Assembly: GCA_001557505.1 (NCBI GenBank)
Contig: LSAX01000003.1
Coordinates: 124,001 to 188,000 of the forward strand
DNA from: Reticulascus tulasneorum
Taxonomy: Eukaryota; Ascomycota; Sordariomycetes; Glomerellales; Reticulascaceae
Direction: 5' to 3'
DNA length: 64,000 bases
Position 1 is the first letter of the stretch. The number at the start of each line of letters is the position of its first letter. The position numbers and the translations under genes are program-made. Under the pieces are notes generated by a model, which saw only the letters and a program-made list of their open reading frames with translations, searched no databases and had not been told where the DNA came from. Of the stretch, positions 11,359 through 21,483 are shown piece after piece.

Positions 11359-12315
11359 TTTCAACAAGCCATGCCAGCACGAATTTGGCATATCAGGGTC
11401 ATAGATTGGTAAGAACACAACTTCAAGCTCTTCACCGACAAAAAATGTCAAGTTCCCGCATGTTTCGAAGCTTGACGGTTCTGCATATCCGCCTAAATAC
11501 CGCGAAACCAAGCCATCTAGTGACCCTGGGGGGAGAGTCTGCTGCCGTCCGGGTAAATGATACGACTTTGGCCCTCTTCGACATTTAAATGGCGCTCGTC
11601 ACTATGACGCCTCAATATCAGGCACCGAAGAGCAGCCTAGAGAAGCCAAACCAACCTTAGCATTGCTCGGCTTGGGTTTCTGCTCACCAAGCATGGAAGC
11701 GAAGATAGTGTCCCGACTGTGTCAGGTTTCCAAGTTGAGGTCGTCTCTGATGATGCGCCATCCAAATCTAAATGTATATCCTGTATAAGAAACTATCAAT
11801 GAGGCGCTATTTGTGGTGCACCCTGACCCTGTAGTATATGATACCGGTCCTGGCTGGAGTGAAGGAGATAGATAATTAAGCGCGCTCCAAATGTCTAAGT
11901 AAGTTTGGGGTCAGCGGAGCTTGACGTTCGACAACGTTATTGACGCGTGCCAGGGTGACGATCATCCGTTTTTCGACTCATACACTTCTGGTTCGAATTC
12001 ATCCAGCACGATATATCAAAGCTGGTGAGAGCTTATACATTGTTGTATGTCGTGCCTCGTTCCGCCATGGCGGATCATACCCTCGCGCAGGCAATCACTT
12101 CGGGTTGTAATATGAGCTCTGCATGCAAGTATTCATCTACAAACCGGGACTTTGCAAGTATGCGACTCATCCGTAGCGCCCCTTCCCCAAAAAGAAATGA
12201 CCACCTCTTCCACCGTCGACGCCGTCGTCTAGAGAATAACACCAAGACCCTGCTAACGCACTCGGTCTGGCACAAACAACGTGATCCAGCTGAGCGTGAG
12301 TTTTGCATGTTCTCC
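11359..12315. other. Intergenic region, no gene seen
   Basis: About 950 bases between two minus-strand genes. Only short, unsupported open frames are present. It includes the upstream region of the SET gene and the 3' region of the dehydratase-like gene. Confidence 0.5.
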
Positions 12316-13406
12316 CTACATGCTGAATAATAACAATTTTTCGAGAGACATCATAGTTGATTGGGTGAACTCCTGCAAGTTGACACTATTTTCCTCTTCG
12401 CTGATATCGAAGACCTCAATCGAGAGCCATGCCCGGAAGCCAGTTTGGAGAACAGCCCTTAAAACGTGGTGCACCGGTAAATAACCGCCGTCCAAAGTTT
12501 GAGGACGGTAACCATGACTCCATCGTGACCTTGCTGGTTGACTCTGGCCATTTCCTTTAGGATCCAAGGGCGGATCCATTTTATAGGCATCCGATATTTG
12601 GACTAAGAATACCTTCTCCGCAGGTATCGTGGCAGCAAGGTCGGCCAGGCTCTTTCTCCACCGAGATTCCAGCTCAGCCCTGCTGAAGTCTTCAATGAGA
12701 CCCGACCTAGTCGTCGGGTCTCCGAACTCTCCACCCGCGGTCTGGAAGGTGTTGAGGCATAAGCCAAGATTTGACCGATTCGCCTTTTTCACAATTTCCC
12801 ATACTGCCTTCCAGGTAGGAGCATACGTCGCCCAGCACCAGTTCTTGTAAGCAATCCGGAAGCCTTTCTCGGCACAAAGGTCTGCCAGTTCCGCAAGATC
12901 CATAGCTTGATCATCGAACGAGGACGAGATATCTTGAGCGTCCGCGTCCGAAGAACACACCTTCAGTCTGTCAGTACCTTTCTGGGCGCCTAGCTCCGTG
13001 TCAAAGCTGGCTGACCAACCTGCAGCATGTCCGTCCCTGCGGCTTCCATCACTCTTATCCATCCCCGCGCTCTTGCAAACGCATCTTCTCTTTCTTTGTC
13101 GGATTTCCCCCTTTTCCAGCCCTCAAACTTGGAGAATGGCTTCAGCAGCAAGATTTTGAGATCGAGCTTAGATGCCAAAGATTTGACCAGTTTGGCAATT
13201 TCGACAATGGTATTGAAGTCATCGTCGTTGGGCTCTCTGCCATTCACAACCTTTCCAAACGCGAGTAAATCTGACATGGCCAACTCTATTGCGTCAAAGC
13301 CCGACTCGCGGATGGCTTTCATCTTCTCTGGCAAGGCCAGCTCAAACATGATGCTGCATGTTGCAAAGCAGGTAGGGATTTTGGAATCCCGGTATTGGAT
13401 CACCAT
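12316..13406 (-). CDS. Sugar phosphate isomerase/epimerase-type TIM barrel (3-dehydroshikimate dehydratase-like), possibly inactive
   Basis: Two exons, 13406-13020 and 12960-12316, give 343 aa. The intron has donor GTTGGT, a TACTGAC branch and acceptor AAG. The fold family (AP endonuclease 2 / xylose-isomerase-like barrel, also used by fungal 3-dehydroshikimate dehydratases) is recognised from IPTCFATCSI, GFDAIELAMSDL, FRIAYKNWCWATYAP, LGLCLNTFQTAGGE, VFLVQISDAY, SRWSHGYRP and WLSIEVFD. In this family four residues normally hold a divalent metal. The Gln at 250 and Glu at 311 are present. The Glu expected in AY-E-NWCW is Lys168 and the Asp expected in CL-D-TF is Asn199. Both changes equal single G-to-A transitions. 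The reading frame is intact, so this may be a pseudoenzyme or an early pseudogene. It is not next to quinate-pathway genes. Confidence 0.8.
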
Positions 13407-14807
13407 GTCGGTTATCTTTGAGAGTGTGATACGCAGCAGCTGTACCAGAGAATTATGAAAAAGGAAATCAAAGGTAAGAACCGAAAGGGATGCTTTTAAG
13501 AAGGCATAAAAGAGTCAGTTTCAACCGACTGCGGATCATGAATCGACGAAAGTCTTCGAGCGGAAACGTAGTGTTTGTGCGATGATACCATGACGTCAGT
13601 GAGCCGCTGGGAGGTTGCTATCCAATAATAAGCGCGTGCCCCAAACCTCGTGCACAAAGGGAGGTGTCATCGTCATGCCCTGTCTGGGATATTTTTCTTT
13701 GTTTTCAATTTTAGTGATCTCATTGAATAATCAATGGAAAGGCAATAGAATAAGCAAAGTTTGAGCAGTGCTCACAGTAAAATTGGATTATGAATTAAGG
13801 TATTTAAGTACGATTGAAAACAACACAGGAGACCACAGGAAGACTAACATGATAAGCACATAATCTTTATCTGGGCTCTTTTAGTGACGGCTAAGTAATT
13901 AACGACCTTGATATTTCGCCAGCTGTATCTGTGGCGTTAGCCACCATCCATCCCCTCAGCCCCTCTGACATCCTCGCCCAACATGCACCACCCTTGGGCA
14001 AAGGCGGCATACCCGTCGGCGTAGGTGGTTGATGGACGTTTAACCATCCGTAGGCTTGTAAGATATGCCTTGGAACGGCCCCAAAGCGAGATACTTCTAG
14101 ATTAAAGGCGACAAACATCGCGCGTGCAAGATCGGCAGCGGAAAAGGCACGTGCTTTATGATGTCTTCGAGTCTTTGGCCGATGCTCACTCATAGGCGCA
14201 AACTATGACGGCACCTAGCTACGTACTAAGGTCAGGCACCACCTGCAGCTGTTTGAAGACCATGGCAGACTAACCTAGCTAGTCAGCTAGCGCAGTCGAG
14301 ACAGGTGAACTATTTTATAGGTACTTTAGCTGGTCGGGACTGGTTGCGCCCCTGTGGCCCCGCCTGGATTCTGACCAAATACAGCGGGCCGCAGCACCCC
14401 ACCCACCCTCAATTGTCGGTACCTTACCTTAAGTTAAATTACGTGGGCAATTTCCTGATTAAAGGTAACTTTAAGTTATCGTGGGGTGTGGTCTAGCTGC
14501 ATCTCACCTCCTCAAATATCCAAGTCTCAACACGCTTCGACCAGGAGCTTTATGTCGGGGGTTTGCGAAGGCATTCGTGTCATGGAAAGCACACGCAGAT
14601 TGTGCGACTCAGGAAAAAAGTTACATCTATTATACTCCCGTCCAATGCCCATGCAGCGGTAGTTCAAATCAACATATTCGCCAAGGAGAACACTGACCCT
14701 CCAAAACGGGGTAACCCAGACGAGTACCAGCGCTCCCCATGCTTCATAAACCCCCCATGAGGCTCACCTCTTGAGGCTCATATAATTTCCAACCCATTCC
14801 CAATCGA
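13407..14807. other. Intergenic region, no supported gene
   Basis: About 1.4 kb. A 100-residue frame at 13891-14193 (minus) has no recognisable motif, no signal peptide and no splice partners. A short stretch near 13690-13860 is AT-rich. It contains the promoter of the dehydratase-like gene. Confidence 0.5.
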
Positions 14808-15677
14808 TCAGTAGTGCCATCGGTTGGATCCGCTTCCGCTCAACTCCTGGATATGCCCAGGATGAAACACAACCGGACCCTGCGGCTGCGGCTGCGGCTG
14901 CGGCTGCGACTGTGGTGTGTCGTGGATCTTTTGCGTGGTGGATGTTTGCGCTTCCGCCGCAAGCCTCCGCTTCTTCCGCAGCTGTACCCAGAGTGTCACG
15001 GCTGCGATGAGTAGACTGGGGATCCCGACGCCCAAGGAAGCGGCGAGGGCGACGATGTCGCTCTGGCTGAGACCATCCGGCTTGGATTGCGGCCCCGAAG
15101 ATGCTGTGGCGCCTGACCCGGATGCCGAAGTTTGTGACGCGCCGCTGTTACTCTGTGTCCTGCCGGTGGTGGAGCCCGTCGCGCCAGCGCCGTCAGTCTT
15201 CGCCGTCGTCGTGGCCGTCGTCGTTGTCTGGGCCTCCGCCGCGTTCGCCGTTGAGCAGTAGGTGTCGTACAACCCGTACATGCTAGTCAGGTCCACCACC
15301 CAGTCGTCCACTGATTTGCCGCATCCAGCGCTGACGCAGGAGGAGAGGAACGCCGACGCCGAGCTGGCGAGACCCGTGTTGCAGTAGCAACCGTTGATTG
15401 ACGCGCAGCCACATCCCAGCTCCAACCCGAGCCCGTTGTAGCCCGCATTGACGCCGCAGACCCAAATGCCGTTGAACTCGAGGCAGCCTGCCGCGCATGC
15501 CCGAGCTGTCGACCAAGCCACGTCGCTGGCGATGGTCACCGGTGCGAGGGGTCCATTTGTGACCTCGGCCGCGGATGTCGACGCTGGGAGGTGTAGAAAC
15601 AGGAAGATCGAGCAGAGAAGAGAGGCGGTCGTGGGCACAACATCTCTCGCCCTCATCTTGTCGCTATTCGGTTGCAT
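14808..15677 (-). CDS. Cys-rich, Ser/Thr-rich single-pass surface protein, 289 aa
   Basis: A single exon. A signal peptide (core ASLLCSIFLFLHLPASTSA) spans about residues 18-36; an internal Met at residue 8 is an alternative start. The extracellular domain (about 37-145) has ten Cys in the pattern CAAGC, WVC, LGCGC, GCYC, SSC, AGC, YDTYC, a common fungal cell-surface pattern. A Thr/Ser/Gly-rich, probably O-glycosylated stalk follows, then one membrane helix (IVALAASLGVGIPSLLIAAV) and a basic stop-transfer RKKRR. The cytoplasmic tail contains alternating Gln-Pro encoded by a GGCTGC-type repeat at 14881-14908. This layout suggests a wall-spanning sensor or adhesion protein, but function is not shown. 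A GPI anchor is unlikely because of the cytoplasmic tail. Confidence 0.8.
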   Translation of the reverse strand: MQPNSDKMRARDVVPTTASLLCSIFLFLHLPASTSAAEVTNGPLAPVTIASDVAWSTARACAAGCLEFNGIWVCGVNAGYNGLGLELGCGCASINGCYCNTGLASSASAFLSSCVSAGCGKSVDDWVVDLTSMYGLYDTYCSTANAAEAQTTTTATTTAKTDGAGATGSTTGRTQSNSGASQTSASGSGATASSGPQSKPDGLSQSDIVALAASLGVGIPSLLIAAVTLWVQLRKKRRLAAEAQTSTTQKIHDTPQSQPQPQPQPQGPVVFHPGHIQELSGSGSNRWHY

Positions 15678-18051
15678 CGTGACTATGTCGCAGAGTTATA
15701 TTGAGTGAGAAGATGACCTGAGATCTCTCAACTCAAGGGCAAAGGTTTAGTATTTGGGATGGGAAAGAAACACAGAGCCGCAGTAAGACCCCCGATCGAA
15801 GGTGAAGAATCAAGCTTGTCCGAGAATGCCCCTGAGCGGCTCGAATTCACGGCGAGACCGACATACGGCTGATATCTAGCATGGCAATGTTTTATGATAG
15901 GGCTGGGATCTGGCCAATGGCGCGAGAGGGAGGTCGCCCATCGAGATTTGCGCTGACTGGTGGACGAGCTTGGCCCGACGCCATGCAGCGACGCTTGCCG
16001 GTAGTTCGGCGCCACGTAAACGTTGGCCGAATCAACGCCATAATCTGGGTGGCGGGTCAGGGGGTACGCAGCCTCATCGGTTTTCGGAGAAAAGCCCAAA
16101 GCAGATGGGAGGTATCAAATCACGGAGCACTCCACAACGTAACGCCGTCTACTGGAACAGGACCAGATGGCTTCTGATATTAAGTCGTATTTCAATCCAA
16201 TCTGCATGTGTGTTTGATCAACCAGCGAAGCCCGTCTAACTTAAGAAGACCCCACTCACACAGAGAGAACTCGATTCTGCCACAATGCAGCAGCTGCTAA
16301 AAAAGCAATTCTCTCCACGGGCTAGACTTGACACAGCGCCAGTGTGCTTCCAGAATCGCTTTTGCAATTTATAGTGCGAAGTACAGGTCTTAGTTCTGCC
16401 GATACTTGCTGATAAGCTTCTGCTCGCATTGTTCATCCCTTCAAGACTCAGCATCAAGGTGTCGAAGAGCCTCATACTCTCGCCGGGCCTGATACGACAA
16501 AGCAGCATGCCCTTGGTCTGCTCTGAAAAGCGGAATTACTACTTGGTCCGTCTTCTCTAGATTTTCCTCTTCCTCTGTGCTAGCTGAATGACGTGGTGGG
16601 ATTGCTGTAATCCTCCGAGGCCACCCAGACCTGTCAGAGCCGGGTGGACGCCGACGGCGGTGGAGACCCGTTTTGCCGTTTTGAGGAGCCAGCCAATCTC
16701 TCTCAAGAGGCATGGAGCTGCAGGCTCTCCCTTACCAGCAGCCACTATTCATCGCCTCTACGGGTTCGTGATTTCTTGAACGACTTTGATTGCTGTTCAA
16801 AGTGTTCGGATCTTTTCTTCGTTTGCCGTTGGCCATCAAGCTTGGCCTGGCTTATTTTTGATAATACTTGAGTCCGATTATGCTGCTCCAAAGTTGAGTT
16901 AAATGTTCGCTAGCGATAGCTCTCGTCGGGCTTCATCTGCTCTCGTTGTCTGGAAATTGTCCTTTGGCCGCCCATACCGTTGACCATAGGCCGACCTCCA
17001 AAACCAACGTGTCTGCAAAAGGGGTACGGGTAACGCAATCAGACACGGCCACTGGGCTGATGCCGATGCCGATACTCACTTCTCTGGTGGTGAGGAAGGG
17101 CAGCCCCACCCCCGGCCCGGTCCGCCCCAATAACCGGCCAATTCAAGGTTCTCGCCCGAAGCTAGTATGTCCTAGGCTCCGTTTTACGTGCGCTTCTCTT
17201 GCGGAAAGGGTATTAAATGCATTCTACAGTCTAAATTAGGCCTTGTTTTCTGAATAGCTCATACTCATGTTACTCTCCTTTATCTTGTGCGCTGCAACCA
17301 CTACCCACTACCTAGTAACTGGCAGCCAACCGCTTGTTTTCTTCGTCCCTTTCTGTGCCTGCCCGTCTCGGTTATGAAATTGGGCAACCAACGCAGTCGC
17401 TATGCTTGCTACTGGAGAGACGAAAATTTGATCGTGCTACTGGACAGGTCTTGGCGAGTGCGGACTCGGCTAAGAGCCTATAGATAGTCGTCACTTCAAC
17501 CGTCCCCGCCGCCATTTAGGCAGAATCAAGTTACAAACTGTCGACGCATAGCACTATCTGTAGAGCCACAAGAACGGAAACCAATCCGTTCTCCGGGTCT
17601 GGAACAAGATATTAACCCCCCCAAAGAGGCAAAGTGTGGTGGTATCTGCCCTGAAATATCTACCACGGACTGGATTCCAGAGCCAGAATCGGACAAACAT
17701 TTTATGTTTCTTACACAGTCCTCACAAATCTTCGGGGTGAAGACCTAACTGTCCCGTAAAGGTTTCACCAATACCACTCGCCCCGCCCCCCAGGTTCTAC
17801 CGAGTTCGTGTTCAGTTCTTCCGCCTGGGCAACATAATCATTGGAACGCCGTCGTTTCGTTCGAGCTGGTTTGCAATATAAGCCTTGCCTATACCAGGTT
17901 GGAAAATTTTGTCCGTTCTATTCTTAGGTTTCGTCTCCCCCTGGAAACTTTGCAATTTGCATTGATTGCCAAAAGACTATATATGTAGCAGTTTTCTGTC
18001 CTCCCTCAGCCAGGCAAGATCTCACCTCAAGTTTAATAAACGACGCAGACT
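15678..18051. other. Intergenic region, no supported gene
   Basis: About 2.4 kb. A minus-strand frame at 16441-16713 ends in a plausible-looking acidic/basic tail (VVIPLFRADQGHAALSYQAR) but has no domain, splice partners or clear start, so it is not called. The right end serves as promoter for the gene at 18052, with a TATA-like TATATAT near 17978-17984. Confidence 0.5.
17976..17988 (+). promoter_or_regulatory. TATA-like element upstream of the small secreted protein gene
   Basis: ACTATATATG lies about 70 bases before the ATG at 18052. It is followed by a pyrimidine-rich leader (CTGTCCTCCCTCAG), the usual arrangement for highly regulated fungal genes. Confidence 0.45.
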
Positions 18052-18627
18052 ATGTTTTCCAATCAAAGTACCGCTGTCCGCTGGCTCCTCGCCATCAGCC
18101 TAGCGGCTGGAGCCGGAGCAAATCCAATCCCGACGCCAGAGCCTCAAGTGCCTTCAACATTGCCACTCTCGCCTCTCGCCCCTACTTGCACTACGACTCT
18201 TACACGCTACATCAGCAGCCCAGACTTGCCTGCACCGTACAGTCCGGTCACGACCATCTACCAGACCGTAGATTGCAAGGGGTGCGCACTCGAAGTCGTA
18301 ACGAAACGAGCCGCAGTGGGTGAGATTGTGCCCGAAGCACGGCCAACCGAGATAAGAAGCGTTTACAAGCCTGTCTGCTCCGCGTCCCCTACCGCCCAGC
18401 CTCCAAGCACGACGTTCAATCCCTGCGCTGCGACGCTTTGCCTGCAGGGCACGAAATGCAGGGTTGTCGATGGCAAGGGCGTCTGTGCCCCGACTGACAG
18501 CGGTGCCGGGCGACAGTGCGGTCCGTCCGTATGTGCTGCGGGTCTGGTGTGCTGCAATTCAAGCTGCGGGATCTGCACGCCCCCCAATGGTGCCTGCATT
18601 CAATTGTTCTGCGGAAAGGTGAATTAG
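18052..18627 (+). CDS. Small secreted Cys-rich protein, 191 aa
   Basis: A single exon. The N-terminus carries a signal peptide (RWLLAISLAAGAGA, cleavage near residue 23), then a Pro-rich stretch. The C-terminal 75 residues hold most Cys: NPCAATLCLQGTKCRVVDGK resembles a follistatin/EGF-like small module (C-x4-C-x4-C), and CGPSVCAAGLVCCNSSCGIC followed by TPPNGACIQLFC is a second compact knot seen in many fungal secreted proteins. It is likely extracellular and disulfide-bonded. Size, secretion and Cys content fit effector candidates, but nothing here shows a host role. A TATA-like element and a short leader precede it. Confidence 0.75.
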   Translation: MFSNQSTAVRWLLAISLAAGAGANPIPTPEPQVPSTLPLSPLAPTCTTTLTRYISSPDLPAPYSPVTTIYQTVDCKGCALEVVTKRAAVGEIVPEARPTEIRSVYKPVCSASPTAQPPSTTFNPCAATLCLQGTKCRVVDGKGVCAPTDSGAGRQCGPSVCAAGLVCCNSSCGICTPPNGACIQLFCGKVN

Positions 18628-18887
18628 AGACGGCCGAATGTATTGGAAGGGGCTGAAAAGTTTGGATTGTACTTTAGACAAGAAACTAGCGAAAGGCAAT
18701 GTCATCATCATCCCGTTCTGGTACCTAGTCAATTGCCAATCTCATTATTAAAACATGACTCGAACGATCAATTCGAATTCAGTCTCTACTCATCGGAGTG
18801 TCTAGAGCAGGTTGATTTGACAATTAAAATGAGACAGATATCGAGTATAAACCAAACAGTTCGTCCACAAGCATCCAACTTAGCCAA

Positions 18888-20746
18888 TTACTTCTCCTTA
18901 GTAGAGTAAGCTCTCTCCGGGGTGCTCGATTCTTGTTCAAAGCGGACACCTTCAACGACGCCATCAGCTGCCAGAACATCCGGAGATGGTTCAATCCCCA
19001 ACCTGGCCGCTTCATATGGCGTAAAAGTCCCGTAATAATCCACTTCGTCTACCATACCAAGCCCTGGGGGTGGAAATATCTTATTGATCACGTAATGAGC
19101 CACGAAAGAGATCGCAAATCCCAAAGGGAACGCGAGGTAAAAGAGCTCGCTCCATCCTCGTGCGATATGAATACTGTTTGGCGTCACGTTTTTCGCAAAT
19201 CCCGGCAACTGCGTGGCAAAACCAAGAACCCAGGCCACGAAACTGCGTGGGTTGAACCCATGGTAGAAGAAGTAGATACCCTCGGGATTTGCGTGATACA
19301 AGTCGGACAGCTTGATGCGGCGTTGGCGGACTAGCCAGTAATCGCAGATTTGGATGCCTATTATGGGCCCGAGGAAGACGCTGTACGCTGAAAGCACAGA
19401 GATGAAGACAGCAGCGGAAGAAAGCAGTTCCCATGGACAAAGTGCGACGCTCAAAACCAGTCCGATATAGGCACCGCGTCGAATGTTGATATGCGAACTG
19501 AGGAGACCTGCAAGATCCATGCCGGCGCTATACGCGTTATCGACGACGTTGATGGCGATCTGGCAAACTAAAAGACCAACACCGGCAAAGAAGGCTGCAG
19601 CCCGTGCGCCAGAGCTATAGTTCGTGTCCAGCCATTTCTGACAGATGAGAGCTAGGACGTGTTAGAAGAAGGATTCACATAGTGGAGTTCATTCACGTAC
19701 GAGGGTTCCATACAGCCTCGCCCCAAAATCCCTGTGTGGCAGAGGCAGCGAGACAGCCGAAGAGGGGAAATATGGTTCCGAAAATACTGTCGATCGGTAA
19801 GTATAATCCAATACTCAAAATCGTGACGCAAGGAAGATAAGCGCTTACATGATTGAGAACCATTGCCCAAAAACTTGGTCTCCGGGCCTCCGAGCGAAAC
19901 GGGAGTAATCGTTGGCATTAGTCAATCCTACAGCAATTCCTCCAATGACGGTGTTAACTCCGGAGACGATAGCCCATCCGAGATCCCACGAGTTCATGGG
20001 TTTCGCGCTCTCTGAGAGCAGTGGACCTCCCCCCTTAGCCTTCGCCAAGGCCCAAATCATTATGGCAATGAGCGTTGTCGATGCGATGATGTTAAAGACA
20101 AGCAGCAGCCGCTGGATTCGGTGAGGCTGAATGTACAGCACAGGGGCCATAGCGACATTGAAGAGGATCCAGCCAACGAACTGTTTCGTATCCAGATGGG
20201 ACGACTCGGGAAATACGTTCTTCAAATTGTGGAATGACGGGATAATAGCGGACAGAATCACAGAAATACATAATCCTCCAGTCCATGACTGCACCGAAAA
20301 CCAAACCAAGCTCAGGATGATTCGCTGGACTAGCTGGATGAACGATCCGTACGGACCCCAGATGCTTCTCGACACAATGGGGAATCCGATGTGATATTCA
20401 GCACCAACATATCCGTTGAAGATGGCTACCAGAGCGATAATGACCTTGCCGATGATGGTTGCTAGGATGGCTTGCCAAACGCTAAGGCCAGTAGCTACTA
20501 ACGAGGCTCCCAGCTGCCAATTTGAGACTACAAAACACCAATATGAGTCCTGTTCACCGCGCATACACATAAGATTTGTGACATACTAGCAATTTGATTT
20601 GTCAACCAGAAGGATATGAAGGTGTATGTCGTCCAAGTTCGACGCGCCGGCTCCAATGGACGAATATCGTCGTTAATCCAGACGTTCGAAACTGTCCGGT
20701 CTGCACTGGGAAGCCGAGCCCATTCCCATACAGATTTGAGTCCCAT
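18888..20746 (-). CDS. NCS1-family nucleobase/allantoin/hydantoin permease, 562 aa
   Basis: Four exons: 20746-20587, 20527-19849, 19786-19701 and 19651-18888. All introns have GT donors (GTATGT, GTAAGC, GTACGT) and the total stays in frame. NCS1 landmarks: RTWTTYTFISFWLTNQIA with ISNWQLGASL in the first helix region, GFPIVSRSIWGPYGS in helix 3, GLTNANDYSRFAR in the loop before helix 9, and FLGPIIGIQICDYWLVRQRR toward the C-terminus. About 12 membrane helices are expected. This is the Fur4/Dal4/Fui-like branch, which carries uracil, allantoin, uridine or hydantoins with H+ or Na+; the substrate cannot be read from sequence alone. It is divergent from the hydantoinase-type gene across a GATA-rich 737-base region, which favours a cyclic ureide or hydantoin substrate. 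Confidence 0.9.
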
Positions 20747-21483
20747 TGTATAGTACTGACAACTATGTGCCTGTAATTATTGCCCTCCCGTCAATTGAGA
20801 AAAAGGTACCGGCCAGGATGGACAGACTCGCGGGCTCTCACGAATATCATACCAAGCTGCGATGGGAATGGAATTTGGTTTCAAACTGCGGAAGGACAAG
20901 AAAAATATCACTATGTCTTTATTTCGGTATATAGCTGCCGATAGGCAGGGCTCGATGATAAGATTCCCAAGTCGGGTTCCAATCGCCCGGGACGTGCTCT
21001 ATGAGATCATTCGCTGGCTCACCTATCTTCTGCCACTATTGATAACTGATAGGAGTCATGCGGCCGTTCGTCTCCGATTTCTTGTTCCCGACCCACAGCT
21101 CCCGGCACGTCACCGATAACGCCGCTAGCCTAGCTACTTCCTGGAGAAGTTGTGGGTACAGGTTGATGATCAATCCCACGAATATGGCTACAGTACCAAG
21201 CCCCCAATCACCTGTTTCTTATCTGCTTTCCCCGTCCAAATCCCGATTCTCCTCAATTCCATAAACAATGAGCACTAGCTGACCGATCTGACCAGGCTCA
21301 TTGATTTGTACCGCAACCGGCCGGCAGATAAGAGAAACGGATGAACGGCAGAGTGTGATTATGCGCATCATCTCCTGGCGCTACTTCCATCTGCTCAGTT
21401 GCTTTAGGGAATCTGGGTGTGTCAAAGGGTATACGATGGCAGGATTATTCGGATTTGAAATTCGAGAGCATCAATTTTAAGTG
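20747..21483. promoter_or_regulatory. Divergent promoter with a cluster of GATA-factor sites
   Basis: This region separates the permease and hydantoinase start codons. It holds eight matches to HGATAR on either strand: 20940-20944, 20957-20961, 21023-21027, 21041-21045, 21048-21052, 21115-21119, 21219-21223 and 21327-21331. About two would be expected by chance in 737 bases of even composition. AreA/NIT2-type GATA factors bind such sites to switch on nitrogen-scavenging genes, so shared nitrogen-catabolite control is the likely reading (inference). Confidence 0.6.

Noticed and set aside
11960..12020. GGTTCGAATTC resembling a tRNA B box
   Set aside because: No cloverleaf can be drawn upstream; likely chance.
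13891..14193. 100-residue minus-strand frame
   Set aside because: No motif, signal peptide or conserved-looking block; composition like random translation.
16441..16713. 90-residue minus-strand frame
   Set aside because: The tail looks protein-like, but there is no domain, no clear start and no splice partner.
20528..20586. Frame continuing past the first permease exon
   Set aside because: It reads through an intron with donor GTATGT and acceptor GTAG; removing it restores the NCS1 motif across the join.
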